Below, in pieces: positions 1-8,911 of a stretch of DNA of 31,147 bases (positions are counted from its first letter, which is position 1; each line of letters starts with the position of its first letter). Source of the DNA: a virus; IMG/VR virus record IMGVR_UViG_3300009104_000076, positions 1 through 31,147 of that record, one strand, 5' to 3'. The notes under the pieces are model-generated. The model searched no databases. It worked only from the letters and a program-made list of their open reading frames with translations, and was not told the DNA's origin. Both the position numbers and the translations under genes were made by a program.

Positions 1-345
1 ATGGCATCAACAATATGGAATCAAGACATTAACGCTGGTGAGAATTGGAACGCTGAGATTGTTCTTGCATTTTCTACTGGTGCGCCTCGTGATCTTACTG
101 GACATACCTTAGCATCAGGAATAAAGAGACATTACAAATCCGTAGGACATAAAGAAACTATGGGTATAACAGTATTGGATGCGGTCAACGGAAAAATAAA
201 ATTTCATTTAACAAATGCACAAACTTCTAATTTAAAATCTGGAAAATATTTGTATGATGTAGAATTAACTAATGATGCAACAACAGAAAAAGAAAGAGTA
301 ATTGAAGGAACGATAACAGTTAGACCAGAGGTTACAATCACATGA
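1..345 (+). CDS. BppU-N-like baseplate/fibre-associated protein
   Basis: A 114-residue protein whose ATG is the first base of the window, so a longer upstream start cannot be excluded. The pattern is a predicted beta-sandwich: an N-terminal strand after a 'G-E-N-W' turn, a central 'DLTGHTLASGIK' segment, then 'LKSGKYLYDVELT' and a C-terminal 'EGTITVRPEVT' strand. This layout is common in small phage proteins related to the N-terminal domain of baseplate upper proteins (BppU-like), usually encoded beside tail fibres. It overlaps the next gene by 4 bp (ATGA), which suggests translational coupling. The family call rests on sequence pattern and context only; the fold is inferred. Confidence 0.5.
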   Translation: MASTIWNQDINAGENWNAEIVLAFSTGAPRDLTGHTLASGIKRHYKSVGHKETMGITVLDAVNGKIKFHLTNAQTSNLKSGKYLYDVELTNDATTEKERVIEGTITVRPEVTIT

Positions 346-608
346 TTACGATAATAAGTAACACATCAGGTATTACTTTCTCATCACCTCAAGAAGGCGG
401 TGTACAACTAGACCCTGAGCTTGATGAGACTACTTCAACACTTACTGCAGCTGAGACACCTATATCTGATATTAATATGGTTGACTTAGCAGACGTTAAT
501 CCTACTAGTTTAAATCATAATGACGTATTAGTTTTTGATGCTGTAAATGGTAAATTTAAACCTATTGATATAGATGAAATAAACAACAATGATGGTGGTA
601 CATTTTAA
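342..608 (+). CDS. Small virion-associated protein sharing a module with the tail fibre
   Basis: An 88-residue acidic protein of unknown function, starting at an ATG that overlaps the previous stop by 4 bp. Its second half has the pattern 'MVDLADVNPTSLNHNDVLVF' followed by a D-A-x-N-G-K-F segment. The downstream fibre protein carries a related pattern (ISDATVASETDADLLVW, then N-D-S-N-S-A-W-E-N-K). Such 'Dlsdv...dDvLvwd' modules occur repeatedly in marine phage fibre proteins. It ends in GGTF, while the fibre ends in AGTF. It is probably a short structural or fibre-accessory protein. Confidence 0.5.
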   Translation: MITIISNTSGITFSSPQEGGVQLDPELDETTSTLTAAETPISDINMVDLADVNPTSLNHNDVLVFDAVNGKFKPIDIDEINNNDGGTF

Positions 609-637
609 AAAGTTTTTCAAATGAGGTACATTTTAAA
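597..637 (+). repeat. 13-base direct repeat at the end of the small fibre-associated gene
   Basis: GGTACATTTTAAA occurs at 597-609, covering the stop codon of the preceding gene, and again at 625-637 in the noncoding gap. A shorter repeat, GCGAGTA, occurs at 654-660 and 683-689. The gap 609-734 holds no gene that I can support. The repeats may be the remnant of a small tandem duplication of the 3' end of the preceding gene. Confidence 0.6.
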
Positions 638-734
638 CAATGACCAAAACAAAGCGAGTATATTGAATTTAATGTTGACAATGCGAGTAAATGACTAAAC
701 TCAATTATAATAAAAGTTAAAAAAGGAAACAATA

Positions 735-1997
735 ATGGCTAATAACAGAATTCAAATTAAAAGGAATGACGGGCAAGCGACCCCTTCTGGATTGCTTGCT
801 GGTGAACTTGCATGGTCTGATAATAACGCATCAACAGGCGGTGGTGGAGCAGCTGGTTATTTGTATATTGGTGATGTTCGCTCTGTAGCGAATGGTGGTA
901 CTGCTATACACAAAATCGGTGGCCCAGGTTGGGGTACAGAACTTCTAACCGACACAACTCTATTGGGAACTCCCCTGATAACAACTACGCCGGCAGCAGA
1001 TGATAACTCTCTCAAAATTGCGAGTACAGCGTATGTTGATAGACAGGTTTCAAATGCAGCTCCTGCTATGAATGATATTTCTGATGCTACCGTAGCTTCA
1101 GAAACTGATGCAGATTTGCTCGTATGGAATGATAGTAATTCCGCATGGGAAAACAAAGCGTTGTCAGGACACGTTGCTATTACTGCAGCTGGTGTTGCAA
1201 CGGTTTCTAATGTTGCAGATGGTATCGTAACTCTCGGAACAAAGACATCTGGTGCTTATGTTTCTACAGTTGCTGCTGGTGATAACATTACTATTACTGG
1301 TGCTGGTGGTGAAGGTTCTACACCAAGTATCGCATTGTCAAACAATGTAACAATCGCTGGTAACTTGACAGTTAGTGGTACAACTACAACAGTTGAATCA
1401 TCAACCGTTTCTGTTTCTGATCCAGTATTCGTAGTTGGTGGAGATGTTATCAACGATACTACTGATCGTGGTATTTCTTTCAAATGGAATGATGACGATT
1501 CTACTGCAAATGCAGGCGCTGGTAATACCAAAGAAGGTTTCTTTGGATATGACAAAACAGATGGTAAATTCAAATATATCATGGATGCTAGTAACAGTTC
1601 TGAACAGTTTTCTGGCACATTGGGTGATGCTGCTTTCGGAGATATCGAAGGTACATTGACAACTGCTAGTCAACCAAACATTACTGGTGTTGGTACAATC
1701 GCAACTGGTGTGTGGAATGGTACTGCTATTCCTCAAACTCACGGTGGTACTGGTGGAGATTCTTCTAGTGCTTCTGGTGTTGCTGTTGTAACTACTGGTA
1801 ACTGGACGTATGAATCTAATCTGGATGTTGGATTTGGTGGTACTGGTCTTTCTACCATCGAAGCAAATGCAATCGTTCTTGGTAACGGTGCAGGCAACAT
1901 GACAGTTGTTTCATCTACAGGTAACAATGGTAAGGTTCTCCGAGTTGAATCTGGCGTACCTACATGGTCTGATACAATAGATGCTGGTACTTTCTAA
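735..1997 (+). CDS. Tail fibre / structural protein with GGTG modules
   Basis: A 420-residue protein rich in Gly, Ser, Thr, Asn and Ala with very few Cys, typical of trimeric phage fibres. The N-terminus (MANNRIQIKRNDGQATPSGL, then LAGELAWSDN) is the usual opening of marine T4-like fibre or structural proteins. The centre has a 'VTIAGNLTVSGTTTTVES' strand module followed by SDPVFVVGGD. The C-terminal third has two 'HGGTGG'/'GFGGTG' turns (about residues 335 and 367) that occur in many tail fibre proteins. A purine-rich RBS (AAAAAAGGAAAC) precedes the ATG. A strong terminator follows, so this gene ends a transcription unit. No chaperone or peptidase domain is visible at the C-terminus. The host receptor cannot be inferred. 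Confidence 0.75.
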   Translation: MANNRIQIKRNDGQATPSGLLAGELAWSDNNASTGGGGAAGYLYIGDVRSVANGGTAIHKIGGPGWGTELLTDTTLLGTPLITTTPAADDNSLKIASTAYVDRQVSNAAPAMNDISDATVASETDADLLVWNDSNSAWENKALSGHVAITAAGVATVSNVADGIVTLGTKTSGAYVSTVAAGDNITITGAGGEGSTPSIALSNNVTIAGNLTVSGTTTTVESSTVSVSDPVFVVGGDVINDTTDRGISFKWNDDDSTANAGAGNTKEGFFGYDKTDGKFKYIMDASNSSEQFSGTLGDAAFGDIEGTLTTASQPNITGVGTIATGVWNGTAIPQTHGGTGGDSSSASGVAVVTTGNWTYESNLDVGFGGTGLSTIEANAIVLGNGAGNMTVVSSTGNNGKVLRVESGVPTWSDTIDAGTF

Positions 1998-2037
1998 TCT
2001 TAGTATTTTGAAAGTTCTAAAAGCATTTTGAAACAGA

Positions 2038-2072
2038 GGGGGATGAGGCTTAGTCCTTATCCCCCTTTTTTT
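2038..2072 (+). terminator. Rho-independent terminator after the fibre gene
   Basis: An 11-bp stem GGGGGATGAGG / CCTTATCCCCC (one G-T pair) with the 6-base loop CTTAGT is followed by seven T residues. It separates the fibre genes from the late promoter at 2078. Confidence 0.9.
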
Positions 2073-2077
2073 CTTTG

Positions 2078-2085
2078 TATAAATA
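2078..2085 (+). promoter_or_regulatory. T4-type late promoter box TATAAATA
   Basis: An exact TATAAATA lies just downstream of a terminator and 22 nt before the next ATG. In T4 this motif is recognised by gp55-loaded RNA polymerase, and a gp55 gene is present at 19901. It probably drives the neck/terminase/tail block. Confidence 0.7.
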
Positions 2086-2106
2086 CATTTAAAGATAGGT
2101 GTAAAA

Positions 2107-2400
2107 ATGGAATTCGACCAAACCGCAGAACTAATTGAAAAGTTAGGGATGCCGATTGTTGGTTTATTATTGGTAGGGTGGGGTTTCTGGAAAGTTGTTA
2201 AGTGGTTACAAGAATCTATGACAGGAAAAATAAGTTATCAAACCGATATACTTATACAACTTATAGATAGAATTCGTGTATTGCAAACAGACATTTTAAA
2301 ATTAGATACTATGATAAGAACTCGCTATGGTTTGGATGCAGATGAAGAAAGAATCGCAAGAGCAGATGAAGTTAGAAGAAAAAATAAAAGAACTAAATAA
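2107..2400 (+). CDS. Small single-span membrane protein, function unknown
   Basis: A 97-residue protein with one hydrophobic helix at about residues 13-33 (GMPIVGLLLVGWGFWKVV), followed by an amphipathic, charged tail rich in Arg and Lys. It is the first gene behind a late promoter and lies directly before the neck genes. The topology (short N-terminus, one membrane helix, charged cytoplasmic tail) would suit a holin-like or other lysis-related protein, but nothing specific proves this. No gene of this type sits at this place in T4 itself. Confidence 0.55.
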   Translation: MEFDQTAELIEKLGMPIVGLLLVGWGFWKVVKWLQESMTGKISYQTDILIQLIDRIRVLQTDILKLDTMIRTRYGLDADEERIARADEVRRKNKRTK

Positions 2401-2426
2401 TAATTTTATATTAAGGAGTATGTGAA

Positions 2427-2672
2427 ATGAATGAAGAAGCGAAAGTGGAAGAAGAAATAAGTGCAGAAGAGCAGGTAATCCAACTAACGGGCAAATTAAA
2501 ATATGCACAAAAATTGATTACCAATTTACAAACAAAATTGAATGAACAACTTGGTATTATTATTCAGCTTGAAGCAAAACTTCAACTTGCTGAAGAAGAT
2601 CATCAAGGAATTACCAAACAGCTGGAAGAATATGGCCTTAATGCACAGAAGGGCGTAGCTGCAAAAAAATAA
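2427..2672 (+). CDS. Small coiled-coil protein, function unknown
   Basis: An 81-residue, mostly helical protein. Residues about 15-65 show heptad-like spacing of Leu/Ile (QLTGKLKYAQKLITNLQTKL onward), predicting a coiled coil, flanked by an acidic N-terminus and a Lys-rich end. A good RBS (AAGGAG) lies 9 nt before the ATG. It sits between the membrane protein and neck gene 13, in the late operon. A role as a small structural or accessory protein is possible but not shown. Confidence 0.6.
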   Translation: MNEEAKVEEEISAEEQVIQLTGKLKYAQKLITNLQTKLNEQLGIIIQLEAKLQLAEEDHQGITKQLEEYGLNAQKGVAAKK

Positions 2673-2686
2673 AGGAATAAATTACT

Positions 2687-3433
2687 ATGGCTAGTGTAAC
2701 CTCAAGACAAGGACTGATAGATTATTGTTTACGAAGATTGGGTCAGCCCGTTGTTGAAATCAATGTGGATGAAGATCAATTAGAAGAAAGAATTGATGAC
2801 GCTATTGCCTTTTTCCAAGAATATCATTTTGACGGAGTAGAAAAGGTATTTAACAAGCACGTATTAACGCAATCTAACATAGATAATGAATATGTTAGTA
2901 TTGATAATACAGTTATTAGTGTAGTTAGAGTTTTGCCAGTTCCTAGTTTTGATTCATTTCAAGGTGGTTTCTTCAATGAAGAATATCAAATGCGTTTAAA
3001 TGATTTGAATAATTTTTCTGGTTCATCTTTAATTCAATGGAGTATGAAGTTAAGAAATTTCGCTCAAATTGAACAATTATTTTCTATTGCACCACAAATG
3101 ATGTTTAATAGAAAACAAGATAGACTTTACTTAGAAACTGATTGGGCGGATAAATTTAATGTTGGAAGTATTTTAATAGTTGAGGCGTATCGTGCTTTAA
3201 ATGCTGAAACTTGGCCACAAGTATATAATGATTTATTCTTGAAACAGTATGCAACTGCTTTAATAAAAAGACAATGGGGAGAAAACATTAAGAAGTTTGC
3301 TGGTGTCGTATTACCAGGCGGTATTACTCTTGATGGTAAAACAATCTATGACGAAGCGGTAGAAGAAATAAGACTTATAGAAGAACAAATGAGTCTTAAA
3401 TATGAACTTCCTATTGATGGATATATGGGTTAA
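2687..3433 (+). CDS. 13: Neck protein gp13
   Basis: A 248-residue protein matching the head-completion neck protein gp13 of T4-like phages (309 residues in T4, so shorter here). Recognisable parts are the N-terminal 'LIDYCLRRLGQPVVEINVDE' helix-turn and the C-terminal 'ETWPQVYNDLFLKQYATALI' segment followed by KRQWGENI and 'LPGGITLDG'. With gp14 it forms the collar that seals the filled head and accepts the tail. The order 13-14-15-16-17 downstream confirms the assignment. RBS AAAGGA lies 10 nt upstream. Confidence 0.93.
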   Translation: MASVTSRQGLIDYCLRRLGQPVVEINVDEDQLEERIDDAIAFFQEYHFDGVEKVFNKHVLTQSNIDNEYVSIDNTVISVVRVLPVPSFDSFQGGFFNEEYQMRLNDLNNFSGSSLIQWSMKLRNFAQIEQLFSIAPQMMFNRKQDRLYLETDWADKFNVGSILIVEAYRALNAETWPQVYNDLFLKQYATALIKRQWGENIKKFAGVVLPGGITLDGKTIYDEAVEEIRLIEEQMSLKYELPIDGYMG

Positions 3434-3436
3434 GAT

Positions 3437-4303
3437 ATGCCAACTAATCAATATTTTCAGAATTTTAATTCCTTACCACAACAACAGTTAGTTGATGATA
3501 TTGCTAAGGAAGTAATAAAAATAAATGGAACGGATGTACTTTATCTTCCTAGAAATTTAGTTAGAAGGGATGATGTTTTAAATGAAGCTCCTATTTCTGT
3601 TTTTGAAACAGCATTTGAAGTTGAAGCATATATTCAGAATACAGATGCTTTTTCTGGACAGGGAGATATTATTGGAAAGTTTGGTTTAAATGTCGAAGAT
3701 GAAATAATATTTGTAGTACATAAAGAAAGATTCAAAGAAGAAACAAAATTAGTTTCACCTAAAGAGGGTGATTTAATTTATCTTTATATGTCTAAAAGTT
3801 TATTTCAAATTTCATTTGTTGAACATGAAAAACCATTTTATTCAATGGGAAAAAATCAAGTGTTTGAAATTACTTGTGAGAAGTTCACATACAGTAATGA
3901 AAAATTCCTGATACCAGCTGCACAGATGGGATCATTGTTTGATGGGTTTGAAAGAGAGTATGCAATTAAAACAGCATTAACATTAGCAGACGTTGAAGGT
4001 AATTATACAATAGGTGAAGTAGTATCACAAACAAGTCTAAGTACAACAGTAAGCGGTGTTGTATCATCATTCGATCCACTTACGCATAAAATTTATCTTT
4101 ACAATGTGGTTGGTGGAGAATTTACTACTGGTGAAAATTTAATTGGTGCTAATAGTGCAACAACAAAAAATGTAATTGCTGTGAACGATCAAGAATTATC
4201 TGCTAAGGCAGATTCCTATGATGAGAATATTACTTTTGAAACAGAAGGTGATAACATATTAGACTTTAGTGAAATTGATCCGTGGGCTGAAGGAGACTTA
4301 TAA
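3437..4303 (+). CDS. 14: Neck protein gp14
   Basis: A 288-residue neck protein, partner of gp13 in head completion and slightly longer than T4 gp14 (256 residues). The segment 'INGTDVLYLPRNLVRRDDVL' followed by 'FETAFEVEAYI' is characteristic of this family. The region 'FGLNVEDEIIFVVHKERF' also fits. A 'YTIGEVVSQ' ... 'FTTGENLIG' stretch at about residues 190-240 looks like a small inserted beta domain and may account for the extra length. It starts 4 nt after the gp13 stop and ends directly against the gp15 start. Confidence 0.92.
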   Translation: MPTNQYFQNFNSLPQQQLVDDIAKEVIKINGTDVLYLPRNLVRRDDVLNEAPISVFETAFEVEAYIQNTDAFSGQGDIIGKFGLNVEDEIIFVVHKERFKEETKLVSPKEGDLIYLYMSKSLFQISFVEHEKPFYSMGKNQVFEITCEKFTYSNEKFLIPAAQMGSLFDGFEREYAIKTALTLADVEGNYTIGEVVSQTSLSTTVSGVVSSFDPLTHKIYLYNVVGGEFTTGENLIGANSATTKNVIAVNDQELSAKADSYDENITFETEGDNILDFSEIDPWAEGDL

Positions 4304-5062
4304 ATGTTTGGTAAACATTTTTATAATAAAAATATTAGAAATATCATTATTGTTTTTGGTACAATATTTAACGATATTACAATCGTAAGACAAAACCTCG
4401 CTGGTGGTGCAGATCAAAGATTTAAAGTACCTATTGCTTACGGGCCGACAGAAAAATGGTTAGCGAGAGTAGATCAAAGAAGAATAGATGGTAAAGATAA
4501 TTTGGCTATTACATTACCACGAATGTCATTTGAAATTACAGCGATGACATATGATACCCAAAGAAAATTACAAAAAACAAAAAGAATTAAAAAAGATATA
4601 GCTGCTGATAATACGAAATTGTTAACAGCATATACGCCTGTTCCATATACTTTCGATATTGAATTGAATGTATTAGTCAAGAATAGTGATGATGGTGCTC
4701 AGATACTTGAACAAATCATGCCATTCTTTACACCAGAATTTCATGTTACCATGAATGAAATGAGTAATTTGGATGTTAAAAGAGACATCCCAATTATTAT
4801 GACTTCAATCGTTACTAGTGATAGTTACGAAGGTGATATGATAACAAGACGTGCTTTAATACATACCTTGAATTTTCAAGTTTTGGGTTTTGTTTATGGG
4901 CCAACATCTCAAGTAAGTTTGATAAGGGAAGTGGATGTTAATCTTGGAGCGCAGATACCAGACCCCGAAGAATTTGATAGAAATGTTGATATTAAACCTA
5001 ATCCAGCAGATGCTGGGCCAGAAGATGATTTTGGATTTTCCACAACTATTAGTGATGTATAA
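4304..5062 (+). CDS. 15: Tail sheath stabiliser / completion protein gp15
   Basis: A 252-residue protein matching gp15 (272 residues in T4), the hexameric ring that caps the contractile tail and joins it to the neck. Diagnostic segments are 'MFGKHFYNKNIRNIIIVFGT', 'FKVPIAYGPTEKWLARVDQ' and 'VPYTFDIELNVLVKN'. The ATG follows the gp14 stop immediately (TAA-ATG), so translation is probably coupled. The C-terminal tail (after about residue 225) is acidic and low in complexity. Confidence 0.93.
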   Translation: MFGKHFYNKNIRNIIIVFGTIFNDITIVRQNLAGGADQRFKVPIAYGPTEKWLARVDQRRIDGKDNLAITLPRMSFEITAMTYDTQRKLQKTKRIKKDIAADNTKLLTAYTPVPYTFDIELNVLVKNSDDGAQILEQIMPFFTPEFHVTMNEMSNLDVKRDIPIIMTSIVTSDSYEGDMITRRALIHTLNFQVLGFVYGPTSQVSLIREVDVNLGAQIPDPEEFDRNVDIKPNPADAGPEDDFGFSTTISDV

Positions 5063-5067
5063 AATGT

Positions 5068-5484
5068 ATGAAGAAAGAGACTATACAAAAATTAAATGAT
5101 GTCTTAGATATTGCTGATGATATTATTGATGTTGAAGAACCTACAGAAATTGTAAAGAAATCACCAACTGTAGATGTTAACACTACAGACTTAACTGCTG
5201 ATTATCAATTTTCAAGAGATCAATATCAAACATTAATTGAAAAAGGTAATGACGCCCTTGAAGAACTCTTAACGATTGCAAAAGAGGGTGAACAACCTAG
5301 AGCATTTGAAGTTGCGACTCAATTAATAAATTCATTAACAGCAACAACTAAAGAACTTTTGCAGTTACAAAAAACAAAAGGAGAGATTGAAAAGAAGGAT
5401 AAATCTGTTGCTAAAACAGAAAACAATCTTTTCATTGGAAGTACAAAAGAACTGCAAGAGTTGTTAGAACAAAAGAAAAAATAA
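5068..5484 (+). CDS. 16: Terminase small subunit gp16
   Basis: A 138-residue helical protein at the position of gp16 (164 residues in T4). The core 'FSRDQYQTLIEKGNDALEEL' followed by LTIAKEGEQPRAFEVATQL is the conserved helical-hairpin oligomerisation region of T4-like small terminases. The C-terminus ends in a Lys-rich tail after 'FIGSTKELQELL'. It regulates cutting and packaging by gp17. The start is the ATG at 5068; another ATG 4 nt upstream is out of frame. No strong RBS is seen, so coupling to gp15 is likely. Confidence 0.9.
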   Translation: MKKETIQKLNDVLDIADDIIDVEEPTEIVKKSPTVDVNTTDLTADYQFSRDQYQTLIEKGNDALEELLTIAKEGEQPRAFEVATQLINSLTATTKELLQLQKTKGEIEKKDKSVAKTENNLFIGSTKELQELLEQKKK

Positions 5485-5485
5485 T

Positions 5486-7102
5486 ATGGCAGATGATAAT
5501 TCTTATTTAGGTAATAACCTTTTAAAAGGTTTGAACGTACCGCATAAGTTTACTAAAAAAGAAGTAGAGGAATATGTTAAGTGCCACGATGATCCTATCT
5601 ACTTTTTGGAAAACTATGTCAAAATTGTCCACGTTGACGAAGGACTTGTACCTTTTAAGATGTACCCCTTTCAAAGAAATTTGGTTGAAGCAATAATTGA
5701 AAACAGAAATGTTATCGTAAAAACTGGTAGGCAGGTTGGTAAAACAACTACAACTATTGGTTGGTTATTACATTATATTCTTTTTAATAAAGAAAAAATT
5801 GTAGGTATTCTTGCGAATAAAGCTATCACCGCTCGAGAAATTCTTAGTCGAGTTCAAACATCCTATCAACATCTCCCCAAGTTTCTCCAACAAGGATTAA
5901 GAGAATGGAATAAAGGTTCTATGGAACTTGAGAACGGAAGTAAGGTTATTGCTTCTTCTACATCCTCAAGTGCAATTCGTGGATTTTCATTTTCTTGTAT
6001 TCTCTTAGATGAGTTTGCCCATGTTCAAAGACATATTGCAAATGAGTTTATTCGTTCAGTTTATCCTACGATTTCATCTGGTAAAGAAACGAAAGTTATT
6101 ATAGTATCTACTCCAAACGGATTTAATTTGTTTTACAAGTTCTGGAATGATGCTGAAAACAAAAATAATACATTTTATCCATTCAAGGTACATTGGTCTA
6201 ATGTGCCAGGCAGAGATGATGCTTGGTATAAACGAACTGTCTCAACTATTGGTGAGGATTCTTTCAGACAAGAGTACGAAGCAGAGTTTTTGGGCTCTAC
6301 GAATACTCTGATTTCGACTGAAAAATTACAAGAAATGTCTTACAATGATCCGATCTTTTCTAGAGAAGGATTGGATGTCCATGAAGAACCCAAAGAAGGA
6401 CACAGTTATACTATTACAGTTGACGTGGCAAGGGGGCAGGGAAACGATTATTCGGCCTTCTCGGTTTTCGATACTACTGAAATTCCGTACAAAATAGTTG
6501 CAAAATACCGCAATAACACAGTGGCACCCCTACACTTTCCCAATATTATAAATACTATAGGTAAGAGATATAATTATGCGTATATTTTAGTAGAAATAAA
6601 TGACATTGGATCACAAGTTGCTGACGTGCTTCACCATGATTTAGAATATGAGCATCTATTTTCGACATCATGGTATGGTAGGCATGGACAGCAAATAAGT
6701 AGTGGTGCAAAGAAGGAATCTTCTTTTGGTGTTAGAACAACTAAATCTATGAAGAAAATAGGTTGTTCAAATTTAAAATCACTTATAGAAGAAAACAAAC
6801 TTCTGTTTACTGATTATGATATCATATCAGAACTAACAACATTTATTGCTACTGGTGAAACCTATTCGGGAGAAGATGGAACAAATGATGATTTAGTAAT
6901 TACAATGGTATTATTTGCATGGTTGGTAGATCAACAATATTTTAAAGATTTAGTTAATCAAAATATAAGAGATAATTTATACCAAAACAACTTAGCAAAT
7001 TTAGAAGATCATCTAACGCCATTTGGAATTATTAATGATGGTTTAAATCAAGATAAATATGAAATAGACTCGGATGGTACAATTTGGGAAAAAGTATCTT
7101 AA
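5486..7102 (+). CDS. 17: Terminase large subunit gp17
   Basis: A 538-residue DNA-packaging motor and headful nuclease (610 residues in T4). The N-terminal ATPase domain has Walker A 'GRQVGKTT' at 81-88 and Walker B 'CILLDEFAHV' with D175-E176, followed by the coupling-like 'VSTPNG' motif III. The C-terminal RNase H-like nuclease starts with 'TVDVARGQGNDYSAF' (D313 as a catalytic acid), and later acidic residues lie in 'LVEINDIGSQVADVL' and 'TNDDLVITMVLFAW'. The gene starts 2 nt after the gp16 stop. All motifs are intact. Confidence 0.97.
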   Translation: MADDNSYLGNNLLKGLNVPHKFTKKEVEEYVKCHDDPIYFLENYVKIVHVDEGLVPFKMYPFQRNLVEAIIENRNVIVKTGRQVGKTTTTIGWLLHYILFNKEKIVGILANKAITAREILSRVQTSYQHLPKFLQQGLREWNKGSMELENGSKVIASSTSSSAIRGFSFSCILLDEFAHVQRHIANEFIRSVYPTISSGKETKVIIVSTPNGFNLFYKFWNDAENKNNTFYPFKVHWSNVPGRDDAWYKRTVSTIGEDSFRQEYEAEFLGSTNTLISTEKLQEMSYNDPIFSREGLDVHEEPKEGHSYTITVDVARGQGNDYSAFSVFDTTEIPYKIVAKYRNNTVAPLHFPNIINTIGKRYNYAYILVEINDIGSQVADVLHHDLEYEHLFSTSWYGRHGQQISSGAKKESSFGVRTTKSMKKIGCSNLKSLIEENKLLFTDYDIISELTTFIATGETYSGEDGTNDDLVITMVLFAWLVDQQYFKDLVNQNIRDNLYQNNLANLEDHLTPFGIINDGLNQDKYEIDSDGTIWEKVS

Positions 7103-7138
7103 AATAATTAAATTATGCATTTGATGAAAATATATTAA

Positions 7139-7146
7139 TATAAAAA
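7139..7146 (+). promoter_or_regulatory. Possible late promoter (TATAAAAA) before the sheath gene
   Basis: TATAAAAA differs from the T4 late box by one base and lies in the 71-base gap between genes 17 and 18, 28 nt before the gp18 ATG and its strong RBS (AAAGGAG, 7161-7167). The AT-rich setting makes a chance match possible. Confidence 0.35.
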
Positions 7147-7173
7147 ATGTAATTAATTGTAAAGGAGATTAAA

Positions 7174-8907
7174 ATGCCATTTCAAGTATCGCCGGGAGTT
7201 AATATTTCCGAAACCGATTTAACTACGATTGTACCAAATGTTGCGACAAGTATTGGTGCAATGGCTGGATCTTTTCAATGGGGCCCAGTATTAGAAAGAA
7301 CACAGATAACAACAGAAGGTGAATTGGTTAAAGTATTTGGAGAACCAAATGATAGCACCTTTAAAAGTTGGTATGTCGCATCTAATTATCTTTCATATTC
7401 TAACAACTTGCTTGTTGTTCGTAACGTACTTGATAGTGCAAGGAATGCTACAGTTGGTTCAGTTGGAACTCCAATCCTTGTAGAGAACGCTACAGAGTAT
7501 GATGCAAAAACATTTACCAATCAAATGTTTGTTGCTAAGTATCCAGGCTTACTTGGAAATAGTTTGAAAGTTCATGCTATTGATAGTGTAGCGTGGACTA
7601 ACGCAGTTGCTGCTGGTGCAGAAACAACTCTGCGAAATTTATTCAGATCAAACTTTGATCGTGCCCCTGGCACATCTCAAGACGTTGCTAACTCTGGTGG
7701 TGCAAATGATGAAATGCACATTTTAGTTATTGACGAAGATGGTTTATGGACAGGAACTCCAGGCGAAGTTCTGGAAACACACGCTTATGTAAGTAAAGCA
7801 TCTGATGCAAAACGTGTTGATGGTTCATCCAACTATGTTAAAAATGTTTTGCGTAACGAATCTGCATATGTTTGGTTGGGATTACCTGCTGAATTAACTG
7901 CTGATTCAGTTGCAGCTGGTGCAGACGCTGGTTCAGATAAAACAAGTACATTTAAAAACTTTGATAGTGCAACTGATGGTGAAAAAATGCCAGGCGGTTC
8001 ACTTGCTGGTGCTGTTGATGGTGATACAATTACAGATGGTGAATATCAAACTGCTTATGATCTGTATAAAGAACCACAAGTAGTTGACTTCAATTTGATT
8101 ATGCAAGGAGCGGGTAGTACAACTGTTGGTGCATATATCAATGACAACATCGCTGAAACACGAAAAGATTGTGTCGCTCTACTTTCTCCTAATCAGTCAT
8201 CCGTTGTTAATGCTGGTGCTAACCAACAACTGACTGCTTTGGAAACTGACAAAACAACTTTGAGTGCTTCAAGTTATGCTATCATGGATAGTGTATATAA
8301 ATATCAGTACGACAAGTATAATGATGTTTTCCGTTTTGTTCCAATGAACGGTGATATGGCTGGTTTATGTGCAAGAACAGATTTTACGCATGATTCATGG
8401 TGGAGTCCTGCTGGTTTAACAAGAGGTGTTATTAAGAATGTTGTAAAACTTTCTTGGGAGCCTTCAAAAGCAGATCGTGATAAAATGTATCAGTTGGGAA
8501 TCAACCCAATTATTACTCAAAGAGGTAGTGGTGTAGTTCTTTGGGGAGATAAAACGTGTCAAACAATTCCGAGTGCATTTGATCGAATCAATGTACGAAG
8601 ATTGTTTATCATTCTTGAGAAAGCAATTAGTATTGTTGCAAAATCTATGTTGTTTGAATTCAATGACGAGTTTACTCGCTCACAATTCATCAACCTTGTT
8701 TCTCCATTTTTGAGAGAAGTTCAAGGACGTAGAGGTATTACAGACTTCAAAGTAGTTTGTGATTCATCTAATAATACAGGACAAATAGTTGACTCTAATC
8801 AGTTTGTTGGTGATATTTTTGTCAAACCGACACGATCAATTAACTATATCCAGTTGAACTTTATTGCCGCTCGATCAGATGTATCTTTTACAGAAATCGG
8901 TGGTTAA
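7174..8907 (+). CDS. 18: Contractile tail sheath protein gp18
   Basis: A 577-residue tail sheath monomer (659 in T4). The N-terminal segment 'VSPGVNISETDLTTIVP' followed by 'AGSFQWGPV' and the C-terminal domain ('INVRRLFIILEKAISIVAKS', 'FEFNDEFTR', 'GRRGITDFKVVCD', 'FVKPTRSINYIQLNFIAARS') are the conserved parts that form the contractile core. The central part (about residues 90-330) is variable and Gly/Ala/Thr-rich, as expected for the outer protruding domain. A very strong RBS and a dedicated upstream gap fit a highly expressed late gene. Confidence 0.96.
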   Translation: MPFQVSPGVNISETDLTTIVPNVATSIGAMAGSFQWGPVLERTQITTEGELVKVFGEPNDSTFKSWYVASNYLSYSNNLLVVRNVLDSARNATVGSVGTPILVENATEYDAKTFTNQMFVAKYPGLLGNSLKVHAIDSVAWTNAVAAGAETTLRNLFRSNFDRAPGTSQDVANSGGANDEMHILVIDEDGLWTGTPGEVLETHAYVSKASDAKRVDGSSNYVKNVLRNESAYVWLGLPAELTADSVAAGADAGSDKTSTFKNFDSATDGEKMPGGSLAGAVDGDTITDGEYQTAYDLYKEPQVVDFNLIMQGAGSTTVGAYINDNIAETRKDCVALLSPNQSSVVNAGANQQLTALETDKTTLSASSYAIMDSVYKYQYDKYNDVFRFVPMNGDMAGLCARTDFTHDSWWSPAGLTRGVIKNVVKLSWEPSKADRDKMYQLGINPIITQRGSGVVLWGDKTCQTIPSAFDRINVRRLFIILEKAISIVAKSMLFEFNDEFTRSQFINLVSPFLREVQGRRGITDFKVVCDSSNNTGQIVDSNQFVGDIFVKPTRSINYIQLNFIAARSDVSFTEIGG

Positions 8908-8911
8908 GTCT

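Noticed and set aside
675-701. TTGACA followed by TAAACT before the fibre gene
   Set aside because: The spacer is only 15 nt and the TTCC element is missing, so it was not added to the promoter family.
1256-1742. Long open frames on the minus strand opposite the fibre gene
   Set aside because: They mirror the repetitive Gly/Thr/Val codons of the fibre and have no supporting signals; all other genes here are on the plus strand.
6547-6554. TATAAATA inside gene 17, with further copies inside gene 18 (8296), the nuclease gene (15531) and the oxygenase gene (25024)
   Set aside because: All lie in coding sequence. In DNA this AT-rich an 8-mer of A and T is expected several times by chance, so only intergenic copies were reported.
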